Source: an uncultured Lachnospiraceae bacterium | GTDB taxonomy: Bacteria > Bacillota > Clostridia > Lachnospirales > Lachnospiraceae | Direction: 5' to 3' | DNA: 32,873 nt | Assembly (NCBI GenBank): GCA_947588845.1 | Contig: CANQAR010000046.1 | Location: 1 to 32,873 of the forward strand | In this document: one piece after another, positions 6,105 through 14,241 of the stretch | How positions within the stretch are numbered: position 1 is the first letter of the stretch | Layout of the letters: the number at the start of each line of letters is the position of its first letter | Notes under the pieces: model-generated | What the model saw: only the letters and a program-made list of their open reading frames with translations | Databases searched by the model: none | What the model was told of the DNA's origin: nothing | Made by a program: the position numbers and the translations under genes

Positions 6105-8180
6105 ATGAATGTTTACACAACAGACAAGATTCGTAATGTCGTTATTCTGGGTCACGGCGGAGCCGGCAAGACAAGCCTTGTTGAGTCCATGGCATATCTG
6201 TCGGGCATTACGAGCAGACTTGGGAATGTGACTGACGGAAATACCATCAGCGATTTTGATAAAGAGGAAATCAAGAGAAAGTTTTCAATTTCCACCTCCA
6301 TGGTACCGATCGTCTGGGGAGATACCAAGGTGAACGTGCTGGATACTCCCGGATATTTTGATTTCCTGGGCGAGGCTGAGGAAGCGGTAGCGGCGGCTGA
6401 CGCGGCGATCATCGTTGTGAACGGCAAGAGCGGCGTGGAAGTCGGCACGGAGAAAGCATGGGATCTCTGCGACAAATACAAGCTGCCGAGGATCATCTAT
6501 GTTTCCAATATGGACGTTGACAACGCGAGCTTCCGCAATGTTGTTGAGACCCTGACGGAGCTCTACGGCAAGAAGATCGCCCCGGTTCACCTTCCGATCC
6601 GTGAGAATGAAAAATTTGTCGGATATGTGAACATCGTGAAGATGAAAGCGAGAAAGTATGTAAATAAGAACGAAAAGGTCGAGTGCGAGATTCCGGATTA
6701 CTCCAGGGAGTATCTGGATCAGTACAGAGAAAACCTGATTGAGGCGGTCGCTGAGACAAGTGAGGATATGATGGACCGCTACTTTGAGGGTGAAGAGTTC
6801 TCCGAGGCCGAGATCGTTGCGGCGCTTCACACCAACGTTGCCGATGGTTCCATCGTTCCGGTTACAATGGGTTCGAGCATCAATCTGCAGGGCACGACGA
6901 TCCTCCTGAATGATATCGTGAACTACTTCCCGAGCCCCGAGATGCGCAAGATCGCGGGCGTCAACTCAAAGACAAAGGAAGTCTTTGAGGCGAATTATGA
7001 TTTCTCCAAGCCGAAGTCAGCGTTCATCTTCAAGACAATCGTGGATCCGTTTATCGGCAAATATTCCATGTTCAAGGTTGCGTCCGGCGTGATCAAGAAT
7101 GATGACACGCTGTACAACGTGAACACGGACAATGAAGAGCGCATCAGCAAGCTTTACGTGTTCGAAGGCAGCAAGCCGATTGAGGTGAAGGAGCTTCACG
7201 CAGGCGATATCGGCGCCATCGGAAAGCTCGACGCTTCCACGGGCGATTCCCTCGCGACGAAGGCCGCTCCGATTCAGTACGGCAAGATCGATGTCTCCAC
7301 CCCGTATACATACAAGAGATACGAGGCGAAGAAGAAGGGCGAGGAAGATAAGGTAGCGCAGGCTCTTGCAAAGATCGCGCAGGAAGATCTGACGATGAAA
7401 GTGGTCAACGACGGCGAGAACCGCCAGACTCTGCTTTACGGCATGGGCGATCAGCACCTTGATATTATCGTCAGCAAGCTTCTGACAAAATATAAAGTGG
7501 AAGTCGAACTCTCCAAGCCGAAGGTGGCGTTCCGCGAGACGATCCGCAAGAACTCCGACGTGGATTCCAAGTACAAGAAGCAGTCCGGCGGACATGGACA
7601 GTACGGACATGTCAAGATGCGCTTCTCACCGTCAGACAATCTGGAAGAGCCGTACGTATTCGAGCAGGTAGTCGTGGGCGGCGCCGTTCCGAAGAACTAC
7701 TTCCCGGCTGTTGAGAAGGGCGTGCAGGAATCCTGCCAGAAAGGACCTCTGGCCGGTTATCCGGTAGTCGGCGTGAAGGCGGTTCTGTACGATGGTTCCT
7801 ACCATCCGGTAGACTCCTCGGAAATGGCGTTCAAGACAGCGACCAGCATGGCCTTCAAGAAAGGCTTCATGGAAGCGGGACCTGTGCTTCTTGAGCCGAT
7901 CGCATCCATGAAGGTTACGGTTCCGGATAAATTCACGGGCGACGTTATGGGTGATCTCAACAAGAGAAGAGGCCGCGTGCTTGGCATGAATCCGGATCAC
8001 AAGGGCAATACGATTGTCGAGGCGGATGTTCCGATGTCCGAACTTTACGGTTACTCCACGCAGCTTCGTTCCATGACCGGCGGCAGCGGTACCTATGAAT
8101 ATGAGTTCGCACGCTATGAGCAGGCTCCGAACGATGTACAGGAGAGGGAGATCGCAGCGAGAGCGAATGAAGAAGAATAA
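6105..8180 (+). CDS. Elongation factor G-like GTPase (FusA2 type)
   Basis: A 691-residue translational GTPase with the full EF-G architecture: G domain, domain II, and the C-terminal III-V block (GGHGQYGHVKMRFSP, then GDVMGDLNKRRGRVLGM, the domain V signature). The start ATG at 6105 lies 8 nt after GGAGG. The G1 motif reads GHGGAGKTS (residues 16-24) instead of the GHIDHGKTT of true EF-G, and the G4 motif NKMD is replaced by SNMD, marking a paralogue group rather than the housekeeping FusA. Such EF-G-like proteins lie apart from the str operon, as here. Whether it supports translocation, recycling or another ribosome task cannot be told. It has its own promoter and is followed by a long hairpin. 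Confidence 0.9.
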   Translation: MNVYTTDKIRNVVILGHGGAGKTSLVESMAYLSGITSRLGNVTDGNTISDFDKEEIKRKFSISTSMVPIVWGDTKVNVLDTPGYFDFLGEAEEAVAAADAAIIVVNGKSGVEVGTEKAWDLCDKYKLPRIIYVSNMDVDNASFRNVVETLTELYGKKIAPVHLPIRENEKFVGYVNIVKMKARKYVNKNEKVECEIPDYSREYLDQYRENLIEAVAETSEDMMDRYFEGEEFSEAEIVAALHTNVADGSIVPVTMGSSINLQGTTILLNDIVNYFPSPEMRKIAGVNSKTKEVFEANYDFSKPKSAFIFKTIVDPFIGKYSMFKVASGVIKNDDTLYNVNTDNEERISKLYVFEGSKPIEVKELHAGDIGAIGKLDASTGDSLATKAAPIQYGKIDVSTPYTYKRYEAKKKGEEDKVAQALAKIAQEDLTMKVVNDGENRQTLLYGMGDQHLDIIVSKLLTKYKVEVELSKPKVAFRETIRKNSDVDSKYKKQSGGHGQYGHVKMRFSPSDNLEEPYVFEQVVVGGAVPKNYFPAVEKGVQESCQKGPLAGYPVVGVKAVLYDGSYHPVDSSEMAFKTATSMAFKKGFMEAGPVLLEPIASMKVTVPDKFTGDVMGDLNKRRGRVLGMNPDHKGNTIVEADVPMSELYGYSTQLRSMTGGSGTYEYEFARYEQAPNDVQEREIAARANEEE

Positions 8181-8211
8181 AGCTTCAGTAGAATAAAGAC
8201 ATCTGGAAAAG

Positions 8212-8252
8212 ACTACCATGGGAAACGCATGTTTTGCGTTTTTCATGGTAGT
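8212..8252 (+). terminator. Long hairpin after the EF-G-like gene
   Basis: Two coaxial stems, ACTACCATG/CATGGTAGT (8212-8220/8244-8252) and AAACGCA/TGCGTTT (8223-8229/8235-8241), form a 16-bp interrupted hairpin 31 nt after the stop codon. No T run follows (GTTGTGG), so termination may be inefficient or factor-assisted. The next gene starts only 31 nt further on and I see no clear promoter between them. Confidence 0.55.
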
Positions 8253-8283
8253 TGTGGCGTAAAATAATTTGAAAGGCGGCCAT

Positions 8284-9717
8284 ATGGATTATCTGTCATT
8301 TGTTTTTTACGCATTTGTAGCTGCTTCTGTTCTTGTCTATTATATCGTACCCGTCAGATTCAGATGGGTCGTGCTTCTTGCGGGAAGCATGTACTTTTAC
8401 TGCAGGCTGGTAAAGGATGTCAGAACCCTGCTTATTTTTTTGGTTTCTGTGCTTTTGGGTTTTGCGTTTGGCCTGCTGATTGAAAAACAGAGGAACAAGG
8501 TCACGCTGTTCTTTGCAGTTTTTATATCGCTGTTTGTTCTGATCGGCCTCAGATTCACGGATTTTTTCCCGGCAGTGAGGGCCTGGAGAGATGGATTTGA
8601 CTGGCTTGTGCCGGTCGGCGTCTCTTTTTATTCCCTGCAGCTGGCAGCGTATCTGGCGGATGTGTACAGGGGAAAGATAAGCGCGCAGAGAAATCCTCTG
8701 AAGTTTGTCCTTTTTATCTCCTTCTTTCCGCAGATTATTCAGGGGCCGGTCCCCAGGTATGAGCAGCTGGGAGAACAGCTGTTTAGAGGGAACCGGTACG
8801 ACAGCAGAAATATAATAAAAGGGATTCAGCTGATCATCTGGGGTTTCTTTCTGAAACTGATGATCGCGGACAAGGCGGCGGTCATTGTCAACACCGTTTT
8901 TGACAATTATGAGCGGTATGAGGGATTTTACATACTGGTGGCGGCGGTTCTTTACAGTATTCAGCTGTATACGGATTTTTTATCCTGTGTTACCCTGTCC
9001 CAGGGGACGGCGCAGCTCTATGGTATTTCTCTGGTGAATAACTTTGATCACCCTTATTTTTCGACTTCCATCCAGGAATTCTGGAGAAAATGGCATATGT
9101 CGTTCAGCTTCTGGCTCCGCGATTACATCTATATCCCGCTGGGCGGAAACCGGAAGGGAAAATTCCGCAAGTATGTCAATCTGATCCTTACCTTCGCTGT
9201 CAGCGGAATCTGGCATGGCGGCAATCTGCGGTTTCTGTTTTGGGGAATACTGCATGCGGTCTATCAGATCGTGGGGGGACTGACGTATGGGGTCAGGAAC
9301 AGGCTGTATGAGCGTGCCGGAATAAAGGCGGATTCCTGGTTCAGAAAAGGGATAAAAATGTTCGTGACCTTTTACCTGGTGATGCTTGGCTGGATCATTT
9401 TCCGGGCAGAGCGGCTGAAGGCAGGCATCTGGATGATTCGGTCCATGTTCTGCAAATTCAATCCGTGGATCTTTTTTAATGACGCGCTGTTTAAACTTGG
9501 ACTGGACTGGAAAGAGTGTGTTGTTCTGTTTGCGTCGGTAGTGGTTCTGGCGGTCGTGAGTTTTCTGCAGTGCCGGTTTGAACTGAGAGAGAAGATTCTT
9601 GAACAGAACCTTGTGGTCCGCTGGACGATTTATCTGGCGGCTGTCTGGGTGATCTGGATTTTTGGCACCTATGGGTATGGCTTCAATGCGCAAGATTTCA
9701 TTTATGGAGGATTCTGA
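8284..9717 (+). CDS. MBOAT-family membrane O-acyltransferase (AlgI/DltB-like)
   Basis: A 477-residue polytopic protein that probably transfers acyl, most likely acetyl, groups through the membrane to a surface polymer. Hydrophobic segments fill most of the sequence. The MBOAT signature is clear: FWRKWHMSFSFWLRDYIYIPLGGNRKG, then TFAVSGIWHG with the catalytic histidine near residue 311 and the conserved upstream WH histidine near 271. The ATG at 8284 is preferred over the TTG at 8269 because AAGGCGG lies just before it. The next gene, 2 nt after the stop, encodes an SGNH/DltD-like membrane-anchored protein; such pairs are typical of O-acetylation systems. No dltA or dltC is present, so a D-alanylation role is unlikely. 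Confidence 0.9.
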   Translation: MDYLSFVFYAFVAASVLVYYIVPVRFRWVVLLAGSMYFYCRLVKDVRTLLIFLVSVLLGFAFGLLIEKQRNKVTLFFAVFISLFVLIGLRFTDFFPAVRAWRDGFDWLVPVGVSFYSLQLAAYLADVYRGKISAQRNPLKFVLFISFFPQIIQGPVPRYEQLGEQLFRGNRYDSRNIIKGIQLIIWGFFLKLMIADKAAVIVNTVFDNYERYEGFYILVAAVLYSIQLYTDFLSCVTLSQGTAQLYGISLVNNFDHPYFSTSIQEFWRKWHMSFSFWLRDYIYIPLGGNRKGKFRKYVNLILTFAVSGIWHGGNLRFLFWGILHAVYQIVGGLTYGVRNRLYERAGIKADSWFRKGIKMFVTFYLVMLGWIIFRAERLKAGIWMIRSMFCKFNPWIFFNDALFKLGLDWKECVVLFASVVVLAVVSFLQCRFELREKILEQNLVVRWTIYLAAVWVIWIFGTYGYGFNAQDFIYGGF

Positions 9718-9719
9718 TT

Positions 9720-11207
9720 ATGAAAAGCGGAGTAAAGAGATTCATGCGGAATGTTCTTTTTATAATCATTCTTGTTAGTTCTCTGGCAAAAATCAATCAG
9801 ATTCTCAGCCCGAAATATATCTACGCCAATTCTTCCTGGCCGACGACTTCCTCTTACAAACAGTTTTACAAAATGGAGAAAAATTCCATCGATGTGCTGT
9901 TTCTGGGAAGCAGTGTGTGCGTCAACGCATTCTCTCCTCAGGAAATTTATAATAGGTACGGAATCCGGAGCTACAACCTCGGAAGCGAGCAGCAGAGCCC
10001 GGTACTGAGCTATTACTGGCTGAAAGAAGCGCTGCGTTTTCAAAAGCCAAAGGTGGTGGTCATCGACACGAAATTCTGCTACCAATATAAAGAGAGTTAC
10101 GGTCTGCTCAATATGTCGGAAGGACTTGTCAGAAAATGCCTGGATCCGATGCGGTGGTCCATGGTGAAGGCGGAGGCCGTCAATGATATCTGCAGGCTGG
10201 ACAAGACGCAGAGCCGAAAGAGCTATTACTTTACCAACATCCGGTTCCATACACGGTGGAAGTCATTGACGGATTATGATTTCAAGCCTTCGTATTTTTC
10301 GGAAGCGCCTTTGAAAGGGTTCGGTCCCTTAAGTGATATGGGCCCTTCGGAATATGAGACGTTTGTTCCTTCCGATTCCGACGCGAGATCGGATATGATG
10401 CCGACCATGCAGGAATATCTGGAAAAGACAGCTCAGCTGTGCAGGGAAAATCAGGTGAAGCTTGTGATGGTGAACCTGCCCAAAAACGCGGATGACGACG
10501 GGATTCACAATACGCTGACGCAGTTTGCCGCGGAGCAGGGAGCGGATTTTTATGATCTGTGCGAAAAATCAAATTATGAGGCGATTGGCGCGGTTCTTCC
10601 CAAAGAGAGCGCTCTGCGGCATGCAAATATCTGGGGGGCTGTCAAACTGTCGGATTATATCGGAGGTCTGCTTGCCGAAACGTATGAGGTTCCGTCGGTG
10701 GAGGATGAGCAATGGGAAGAAACGAAGGATTACTACGAGTATGTGAAGGACAGATGCAATTTACAGTTTGAGACAGACTTCTCAGAATATCTGAAAATGA
10801 TAGACAATGAGAATTTTACCGTGTTCCTCTCGGTCAAAGATGAAGGAGTCAAGGCGCTGACAAAGGAGACGCGTGCGGGCCTGAGAGCGCTGGGGATTGA
10901 GACGCGATTTAAAGGAAAATACAGAGACAGCTTTTACGCGGTGATTTCCCATGGAGAAGTTGTCAGTGAAGCAGCCGGCGGGGAAAAACTGAACTACGCG
11001 GGGAGCATCGGGGATCAGGCGCTTTCGTTCTCCGTTGTGAGCGCGGGACACGACTGCGGAAATGTCAGTTCCATCGTGCTGAACGGGACGGAATACTCTC
11101 AGAACAAGAGAGGAATGAACATCGTTGTCTATGATGAACAGACACGCAAAGTAGTTGACAGTGTCAGCTTTGATACGCACGATGATCTGAAAGCCACCCG
11201 CAAGTAA
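9720..11207 (+). CDS. Membrane-anchored SGNH/DltD-like protein, partner of the MBOAT
   Basis: A 495-residue protein with one N-terminal membrane anchor (residues 10-23) and an extracytoplasmic body. DVLFLGSSVCVNAF (58-71) is the SGNH block I with the nucleophile-type serine, and HANIWGAVKLSDYIG (about 300-315) matches the distal His block of DltD/AlgX-like esterase-acyltransferases. The last 145 residues form an extra domain I do not recognise. GGAGG lies 9 nt upstream of the ATG and the gene follows the MBOAT stop by 2 nt, so they are one operon. It probably accepts acyl groups from the MBOAT protein and transfers them to a cell-wall or capsular polymer; the polymer is unknown. Confidence 0.8.
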   Translation: MKSGVKRFMRNVLFIIILVSSLAKINQILSPKYIYANSSWPTTSSYKQFYKMEKNSIDVLFLGSSVCVNAFSPQEIYNRYGIRSYNLGSEQQSPVLSYYWLKEALRFQKPKVVVIDTKFCYQYKESYGLLNMSEGLVRKCLDPMRWSMVKAEAVNDICRLDKTQSRKSYYFTNIRFHTRWKSLTDYDFKPSYFSEAPLKGFGPLSDMGPSEYETFVPSDSDARSDMMPTMQEYLEKTAQLCRENQVKLVMVNLPKNADDDGIHNTLTQFAAEQGADFYDLCEKSNYEAIGAVLPKESALRHANIWGAVKLSDYIGGLLAETYEVPSVEDEQWEETKDYYEYVKDRCNLQFETDFSEYLKMIDNENFTVFLSVKDEGVKALTKETRAGLRALGIETRFKGKYRDSFYAVISHGEVVSEAAGGEKLNYAGSIGDQALSFSVVSAGHDCGNVSSIVLNGTEYSQNKRGMNIVVYDEQTRKVVDSVSFDTHDDLKATRK

Positions 11208-11366
11208 AAGCCAGATCTTTGTAAGGAAGCAGGCAGAATTTCGAATACCTGCAGGAGTCCGGGGTCGCGAAGCGGCGGAGCAATCCGTGGACTGTGGATG
11301 CCGATACGCTTCCGTTAGCTCGCTGCGAGGCAGAAGAGAAATCCGTGGATTCAATAACGAAGTGCT

Positions 11367-11385
11367 GAACGTTCAGTGGATGTTC
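11367..11385. repeat. Second copy of the 19-nt hairpin repeat
   Basis: GAACGTTC-AGT-GGATGTTC forms an 8-bp RNA stem with two G-U pairs. Its reverse complement matches the hairpin at 132-150 in most positions, and the changed positions still pair. It lies between convergent genes in a 180-bp stretch (11208-11387) where I see no coding potential and no classical terminator. Confidence 0.55.
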
Positions 11386-11387
11386 GT

Positions 11388-12140
11388 TTAGCATCGGCGC
11401 TCATCCATGGCATGTCCGCAGTGCAGGCATGAATATTTATTGAGAATACAGTCGCAGATGATCCGGTGTCCCTGCTCCGTCAGATGGATGCCGTCTGTGG
11501 TGACGGAGGAAAAGCCATGCTCTGAGGCGTACGCATCAAGAGCGGGCTGAAGGGGAACAAGACAGATTTTCCTGAAGGAGGCAGAGAAACCCGGTGCGGG
11601 ACCTGCAGCAGAGTCAGCGGCGGGTTCTGCCATGGAAGCCGCATTACGGATCATGCTCCTTACTCTGTCAAGCGTAAGCATCCAGTTGGCGAGATAGGCG
11701 GGATAGGGAAAGAGAAACGGCTCCAGAAGCAGAATCCGCCGTACATTTTTCTGACACAGACGGCGCAGCAGCATATACAGCGCCTGTTCCGACGAGGCGA
11801 GGAGTGAGCTGACGGCATTTTCCGACAGACCGGAATCCATGATGGCGCCCACTTCGTTGACGCCGCCCAGGATGGAGACAATGTCCCAGTTCTCTGAAGA
11901 ATACTGCTGTCTCCACTTTTGATAGATGCGCGGGAAGGTAAAGCCGTCCGTTCCGCCGTTTACCACGTGAAATTCTTCGCGGCGGAGTCCGGAGATACTG
12001 TTGCCGCACCCTGGATCATAACTGCTGTGTGAATCATTTAGTTTTTGTGAGATCATCTTTACATAGCCATCTCCAAGACCGTCCTCTGAAAAACAATGTC
12101 CACAGTCGGTAATGCTGTCTCCAAGAAATAAAAGTTTCAT
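11388..12140 (-). CDS. SGNH/GDSL-family hydrolase
   Basis: A 250-residue single-domain esterase-type protein. Block I is FLGDSITD (residues 5-12) with the nucleophile serine, block III appears as LGGVNEVG, and block V as TTDGIHLTEQGH with the Asp-His pair of the catalytic triad. There is no signal peptide, so it is probably cytoplasmic. The C-terminus carries a short Cys/His-rich end (CLHCGHAMDERRC). The start follows AGGAGG closely. It is transcribed away from the SCIFF locus and has no obvious functional link to it. The substrate is unknown; deacetylase or acyl esterase activity is typical of the family. Confidence 0.87.
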   Translation of the reverse strand: MKLLFLGDSITDCGHCFSEDGLGDGYVKMISQKLNDSHSSYDPGCGNSISGLRREEFHVVNGGTDGFTFPRIYQKWRQQYSSENWDIVSILGGVNEVGAIMDSGLSENAVSSLLASSEQALYMLLRRLCQKNVRRILLLEPFLFPYPAYLANWMLTLDRVRSMIRNAASMAEPAADSAAGPAPGFSASFRKICLVPLQPALDAYASEHGFSSVTTDGIHLTEQGHRIICDCILNKYSCLHCGHAMDERRC

Positions 12141-12179
12141 GATTTGCCTCCTGTTTTACTGTCTACACTGACTGAAAAG

Positions 12180-12188
12180 ATTATAACA
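12180..12188 (-). promoter_or_regulatory. Extended -10 promoter of the SGNH hydrolase
   Basis: On the minus strand TGTTATAAT gives a perfect TATAAT (12185-12180) with an extended TG (12188-12187). No good -35 is present, as is common for extended -10 promoters. Confidence 0.5.
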
Positions 12189-12314
12189 TATCATGTCAGA
12201 TATTGCTATAAAAATATGTGTTGCCGGAAAAATTGCCCTGAAGGTATGAAGGTATCTGAAAACTATAACAGTAACGTTGTTTCAGAGTCTCGCACAAAAC
12301 CTGAAAATTAATGC

Positions 12315-12343
12315 TTTAAATTTGGAATCTTCTGTGATACAAT
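12315..12343 (+). promoter_or_regulatory. scfA promoter
   Basis: TACAAT (12338-12343) preceded by an extended TG (12335-12336) and a weak -35 TTTAAA (12315-12320) at 17 bp. It gives a leader of about 130 nt before scfA. Confidence 0.55.
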
Positions 12344-12385
12344 AAACCACAGGTCATCCGGCAGAGTTTTCTGTGTTATGGTTCA

Positions 12386-12447
12386 GCGGAACTTTGGCTG
12401 TTCTGCGCCCCGGCTGGCATCATGGGGACAAAGTACCTTTTGCCCCA
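12386..12447 (+). other. Structured 5' leader of scfA
   Basis: Two hairpins lie in the leader: GCGGAAC/GTTCTGC (12386-12392/12400-12406) and a stem joining TGGGG-A-CAAAG with CTTTTG-CCCCA (12423-12447). Together with the strong AGGAGG at 12466-12471 they may stabilise the message of a highly expressed small peptide. They match no riboswitch class that I recognise. Confidence 0.45.
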
Positions 12448-12480
12448 ACATCATCATATAAGAGAAGGAGGTCAGACGTC

Positions 12481-12627
12481 GTGAAACATATTAAGACACT
12501 GAATACAAAGTCTTTGCAGAACACATTGAAGAAGGGCGGCTGCGGCGAGTGCCAGACATCCTGCCAGTCTGCATGCAAGACATCCTGCACGGTAGGCAAT
12601 CAGACATGCGAAAGCAATAATAAATAA
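12481..12627 (+). CDS. scfA: SCIFF ranthipeptide precursor (six Cys in forty-five residues)
   Basis: A 48-residue peptide with a basic leader-like N-terminus (MKHIKTLNTKSLQNTLKK) and a core with six cysteines at positions 21, 24, 28, 32, 36 and 43. This is the SCIFF pattern described by Haft and Basu, found in nearly all Clostridia next to a radical SAM maturase. The start is GTG at 12481, 9 nt after a perfect AGGAGG; a longer upstream frame has no such site. The maturase in this family installs thioether bridges between Cys thiols and non-alpha carbons of partner residues (ranthipeptides). The candidate acceptor Thr residues lie in the core (T27, T34, T37, T42). The mature product's role is unsettled; population-level signalling has been proposed in solvent-forming clostridia. 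It is followed by a strong hairpin and then the maturase. Confidence 0.95.
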   Translation: MKHIKTLNTKSLQNTLKKGGCGECQTSCQSACKTSCTVGNQTCESNNK

Positions 12628-12644
12628 TAAGCAGGTCGGGAGAG

Positions 12645-12678
12645 AGGAAGTGCAGCGGCCTGGGCCGCTGCACTTCCT
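12645..12678 (+). other. Perfect 16-bp hairpin between scfA and scfB
   Basis: AGGAAGTGCAGCGGCC (12645-12660) pairs perfectly with GGCCGCTGCACTTCCT (12663-12678) around TG. It starts 18 nt after the scfA stop. No T run follows, so it is more likely an RNA-stability or partial-termination element that would favour scfA peptide over scfB enzyme. Confidence 0.75.
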
Positions 12679-12687
12679 GTATGTGCT

Positions 12688-12775
12688 TATGCGCAGGCCC
12701 GCATATGGAGAACAGCTGCTGACGCAGCATGCGGGCCGCGCGGCGGGCAGGAGGGGAAACTGCCTCCCGCTCGAT
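12688..12775 (-). repeat. 89-nt structured repeat, copy 3 (inverted)
   Basis: The reverse complement aligns along its whole length with copies 1 and 2 (ATCGAG at the start, GGCAGGAGG-type hairpin 1, CGCGCGGCCC, GCTGCG-CAGCAGCTG, then TGCGCATA at the end). The outer stem here is GGCCCGCAT/ATGCGGGCC instead of GGCCCAGGT/ACCTGGGCC: both arms changed together and pairing is kept. It sits between scfA and scfB on the transcribed strand in inverted orientation. Confidence 0.8.
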
Positions 12776-12785
12776 TATTTTGGTA

Positions 12786-12829
12786 TATAATAATAAATGA
12801 TAAGAAGCCCGCACAGCGTGCTTCTTATC
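12786..12829 (+). promoter_or_regulatory. Possible secondary promoter and leader hairpin of scfB
   Basis: TATAAT at 12786-12791 has no convincing -35. It is followed by a 10-bp stem GATAAGAAGC/GCTTCTTATC (12799-12808/12820-12829), ending 32 nt before the scfB start. It could give scfB-secDF-recJ transcription that does not depend on scfA, or the hairpin could act on read-through RNA. Confidence 0.4.
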
Positions 12830-12861
12830 GTTGCGTGTGGAAGAGAAAGCGGGGAATGCAC

Positions 12862-14241
12862 GTGATTCATCAGTACAGGAACAATGGCTACAGCATTGTG
12901 CTCGACGTGAACAGCGGCGCCGTTCACGTTGTAGATGACCTGGTTTATGATGTAATAGAATTGCTTGACGCGGGAGAATCCCGGGAGTCTGTAAAGGACA
13001 GACTGAAACATAAATATGACAGCGCCCAGATTGAGGAAGCGCTTGAGGAATGTGAGGAACTGGAGAAGCAGGGAGTTCTTTTCACGGAAGATATCTATGA
13101 GAAAGCGATCATGGATTTTAAGGCCAGAAAGACGGTTGTGAAGGCTCTCTGTCTGCATATCGCGCATGACTGCAATCTTGCCTGCCGTTACTGTTTTGCG
13201 GAGGAAGGGGAATATCACGGGCGCAGAGCGCTGATGAGCTTTGAAGTAGGAAAGAAAGCGCTCGATTTTCTGATTGCGAATTCCGGCGCGCGGCGGAATC
13301 TGGAGGTTGACTTCTTCGGAGGCGAGCCTCTGATGAACTGGCAGGTGGTGAAGGATCTTGTCGCCTACGGCAGAGAGCAGGAGAAGCTTCATAATAAGAA
13401 TTTCCGTTTTACGCTGACAACGAACGGCGTGCTGCTCGACGATGAGGTGATGGAATTCTGCAACCGCGAGATGGCGAATGTCGTGCTGAGTATTGACGGC
13501 AGAAAGGAAGTCCATGATTTCATGCGTCCGTTCCGAAAAGGGAAGGGCAGTTATGATCTGGTGCTGCCGAAGTTCCAGAAATTCGCCGAGAGCCGCGGCC
13601 AGAAAAATTATTACGCGCGTGGTACATTTACAAGGCATAATCTTGATTTTTCCAGAGATGTCATGCATCTTGCAGATCTTGGCTTCAAACAGATTTCGGT
13701 GGAGCCGGTTGTTGCTCCGGAATCGGAGGAATATGCGCTTCGCAGGGAAGATCTGCCGCAGATTTTCGCGGAGTATGACCGCCTTGCGGCCGAGATGGTG
13801 CGCCGGGAGGAAGAAGGGAACGGATTTACGTTTTTCCATTTCATGATGGATCTGACGGGCGGCCCCTGTGTATACAAGCGTCTGTCCGGCTGTGGTTCCG
13901 GAACAGAGTATCTGGCGGTCACGCCGTGGGGCGATTTTTATCCCTGCCATCAGTTTGTCGGACACGAGGAATATCTGATGGGAAATGTGGATGAGGGGAT
14001 CACCCGGCAGGATATCGTCGATGAATTCAAGTGCTGCAATGTCTACACGAAGGAGAAGTGCCGGAACTGTTTTGCGAAGTTCTACTGCAGCGGCGGATGC
14101 GCGGCGAATTCCTACAATTTCCACGGCACGATCCAGGATGCGTACGATATCGGCTGCGAGCTCCAGAGAAAGCGCGTGGAGTGCGCACTTATGATCAAGG
14201 CAGCGTTAGCTGAAAAAGAAGAAAAAGGAGAAGTACAATGA
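12862..14241 (+). CDS. scfB: SCIFF radical SAM maturase (SPASM domain)
   Basis: A 459-residue radical SAM peptide-modifying enzyme that acts on the ScfA peptide. The start is taken as GTG at 12862 because the family begins with the (M)IHQYxNNGYxIVLDVNSG signature and GGGGA lies 7 nt upstream; ATG 12856 sits directly against that site. Residues 1-85 form a peptide-recognition (RRE-like) domain. The CxxxCxxC cluster is C104, C108 and C111 (CNLACRYC), followed by the GGEP motif (FFGGEPLMNW). The C-terminal SPASM region holds many cysteines (GCGSGTEY, YPCHQF, CCN, CRNCFAKFYCSGGC, GCEL) for two auxiliary 4Fe-4S clusters. It overlaps secDF by ATGA, so the modification enzyme is coupled to a translocase subunit gene. 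Confidence 0.95.
   Translation: MIHQYRNNGYSIVLDVNSGAVHVVDDLVYDVIELLDAGESRESVKDRLKHKYDSAQIEEALEECEELEKQGVLFTEDIYEKAIMDFKARKTVVKALCLHIAHDCNLACRYCFAEEGEYHGRRALMSFEVGKKALDFLIANSGARRNLEVDFFGGEPLMNWQVVKDLVAYGREQEKLHNKNFRFTLTTNGVLLDDEVMEFCNREMANVVLSIDGRKEVHDFMRPFRKGKGSYDLVLPKFQKFAESRGQKNYYARGTFTRHNLDFSRDVMHLADLGFKQISVEPVVAPESEEYALRREDLPQIFAEYDRLAAEMVRREEEGNGFTFFHFMMDLTGGPCVYKRLSGCGSGTEYLAVTPWGDFYPCHQFVGHEEYLMGNVDEGITRQDIVDEFKCCNVYTKEKCRNCFAKFYCSGGCAANSYNFHGTIQDAYDIGCELQRKRVECALMIKAALAEKEEKGEVQ

Noticed and set aside
12386-12447. Riboswitch in the scfA leader
   Set aside because: The hairpins do not match any aptamer I know, and there is no terminator/antiterminator pair.
12775-14124. Long minus-strand open frame (449 codons) opposite scfB
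   Set aside because: It mirrors the codon pattern of scfB on the other strand; there is no ribosome site or domain, while scfB is a certain gene.
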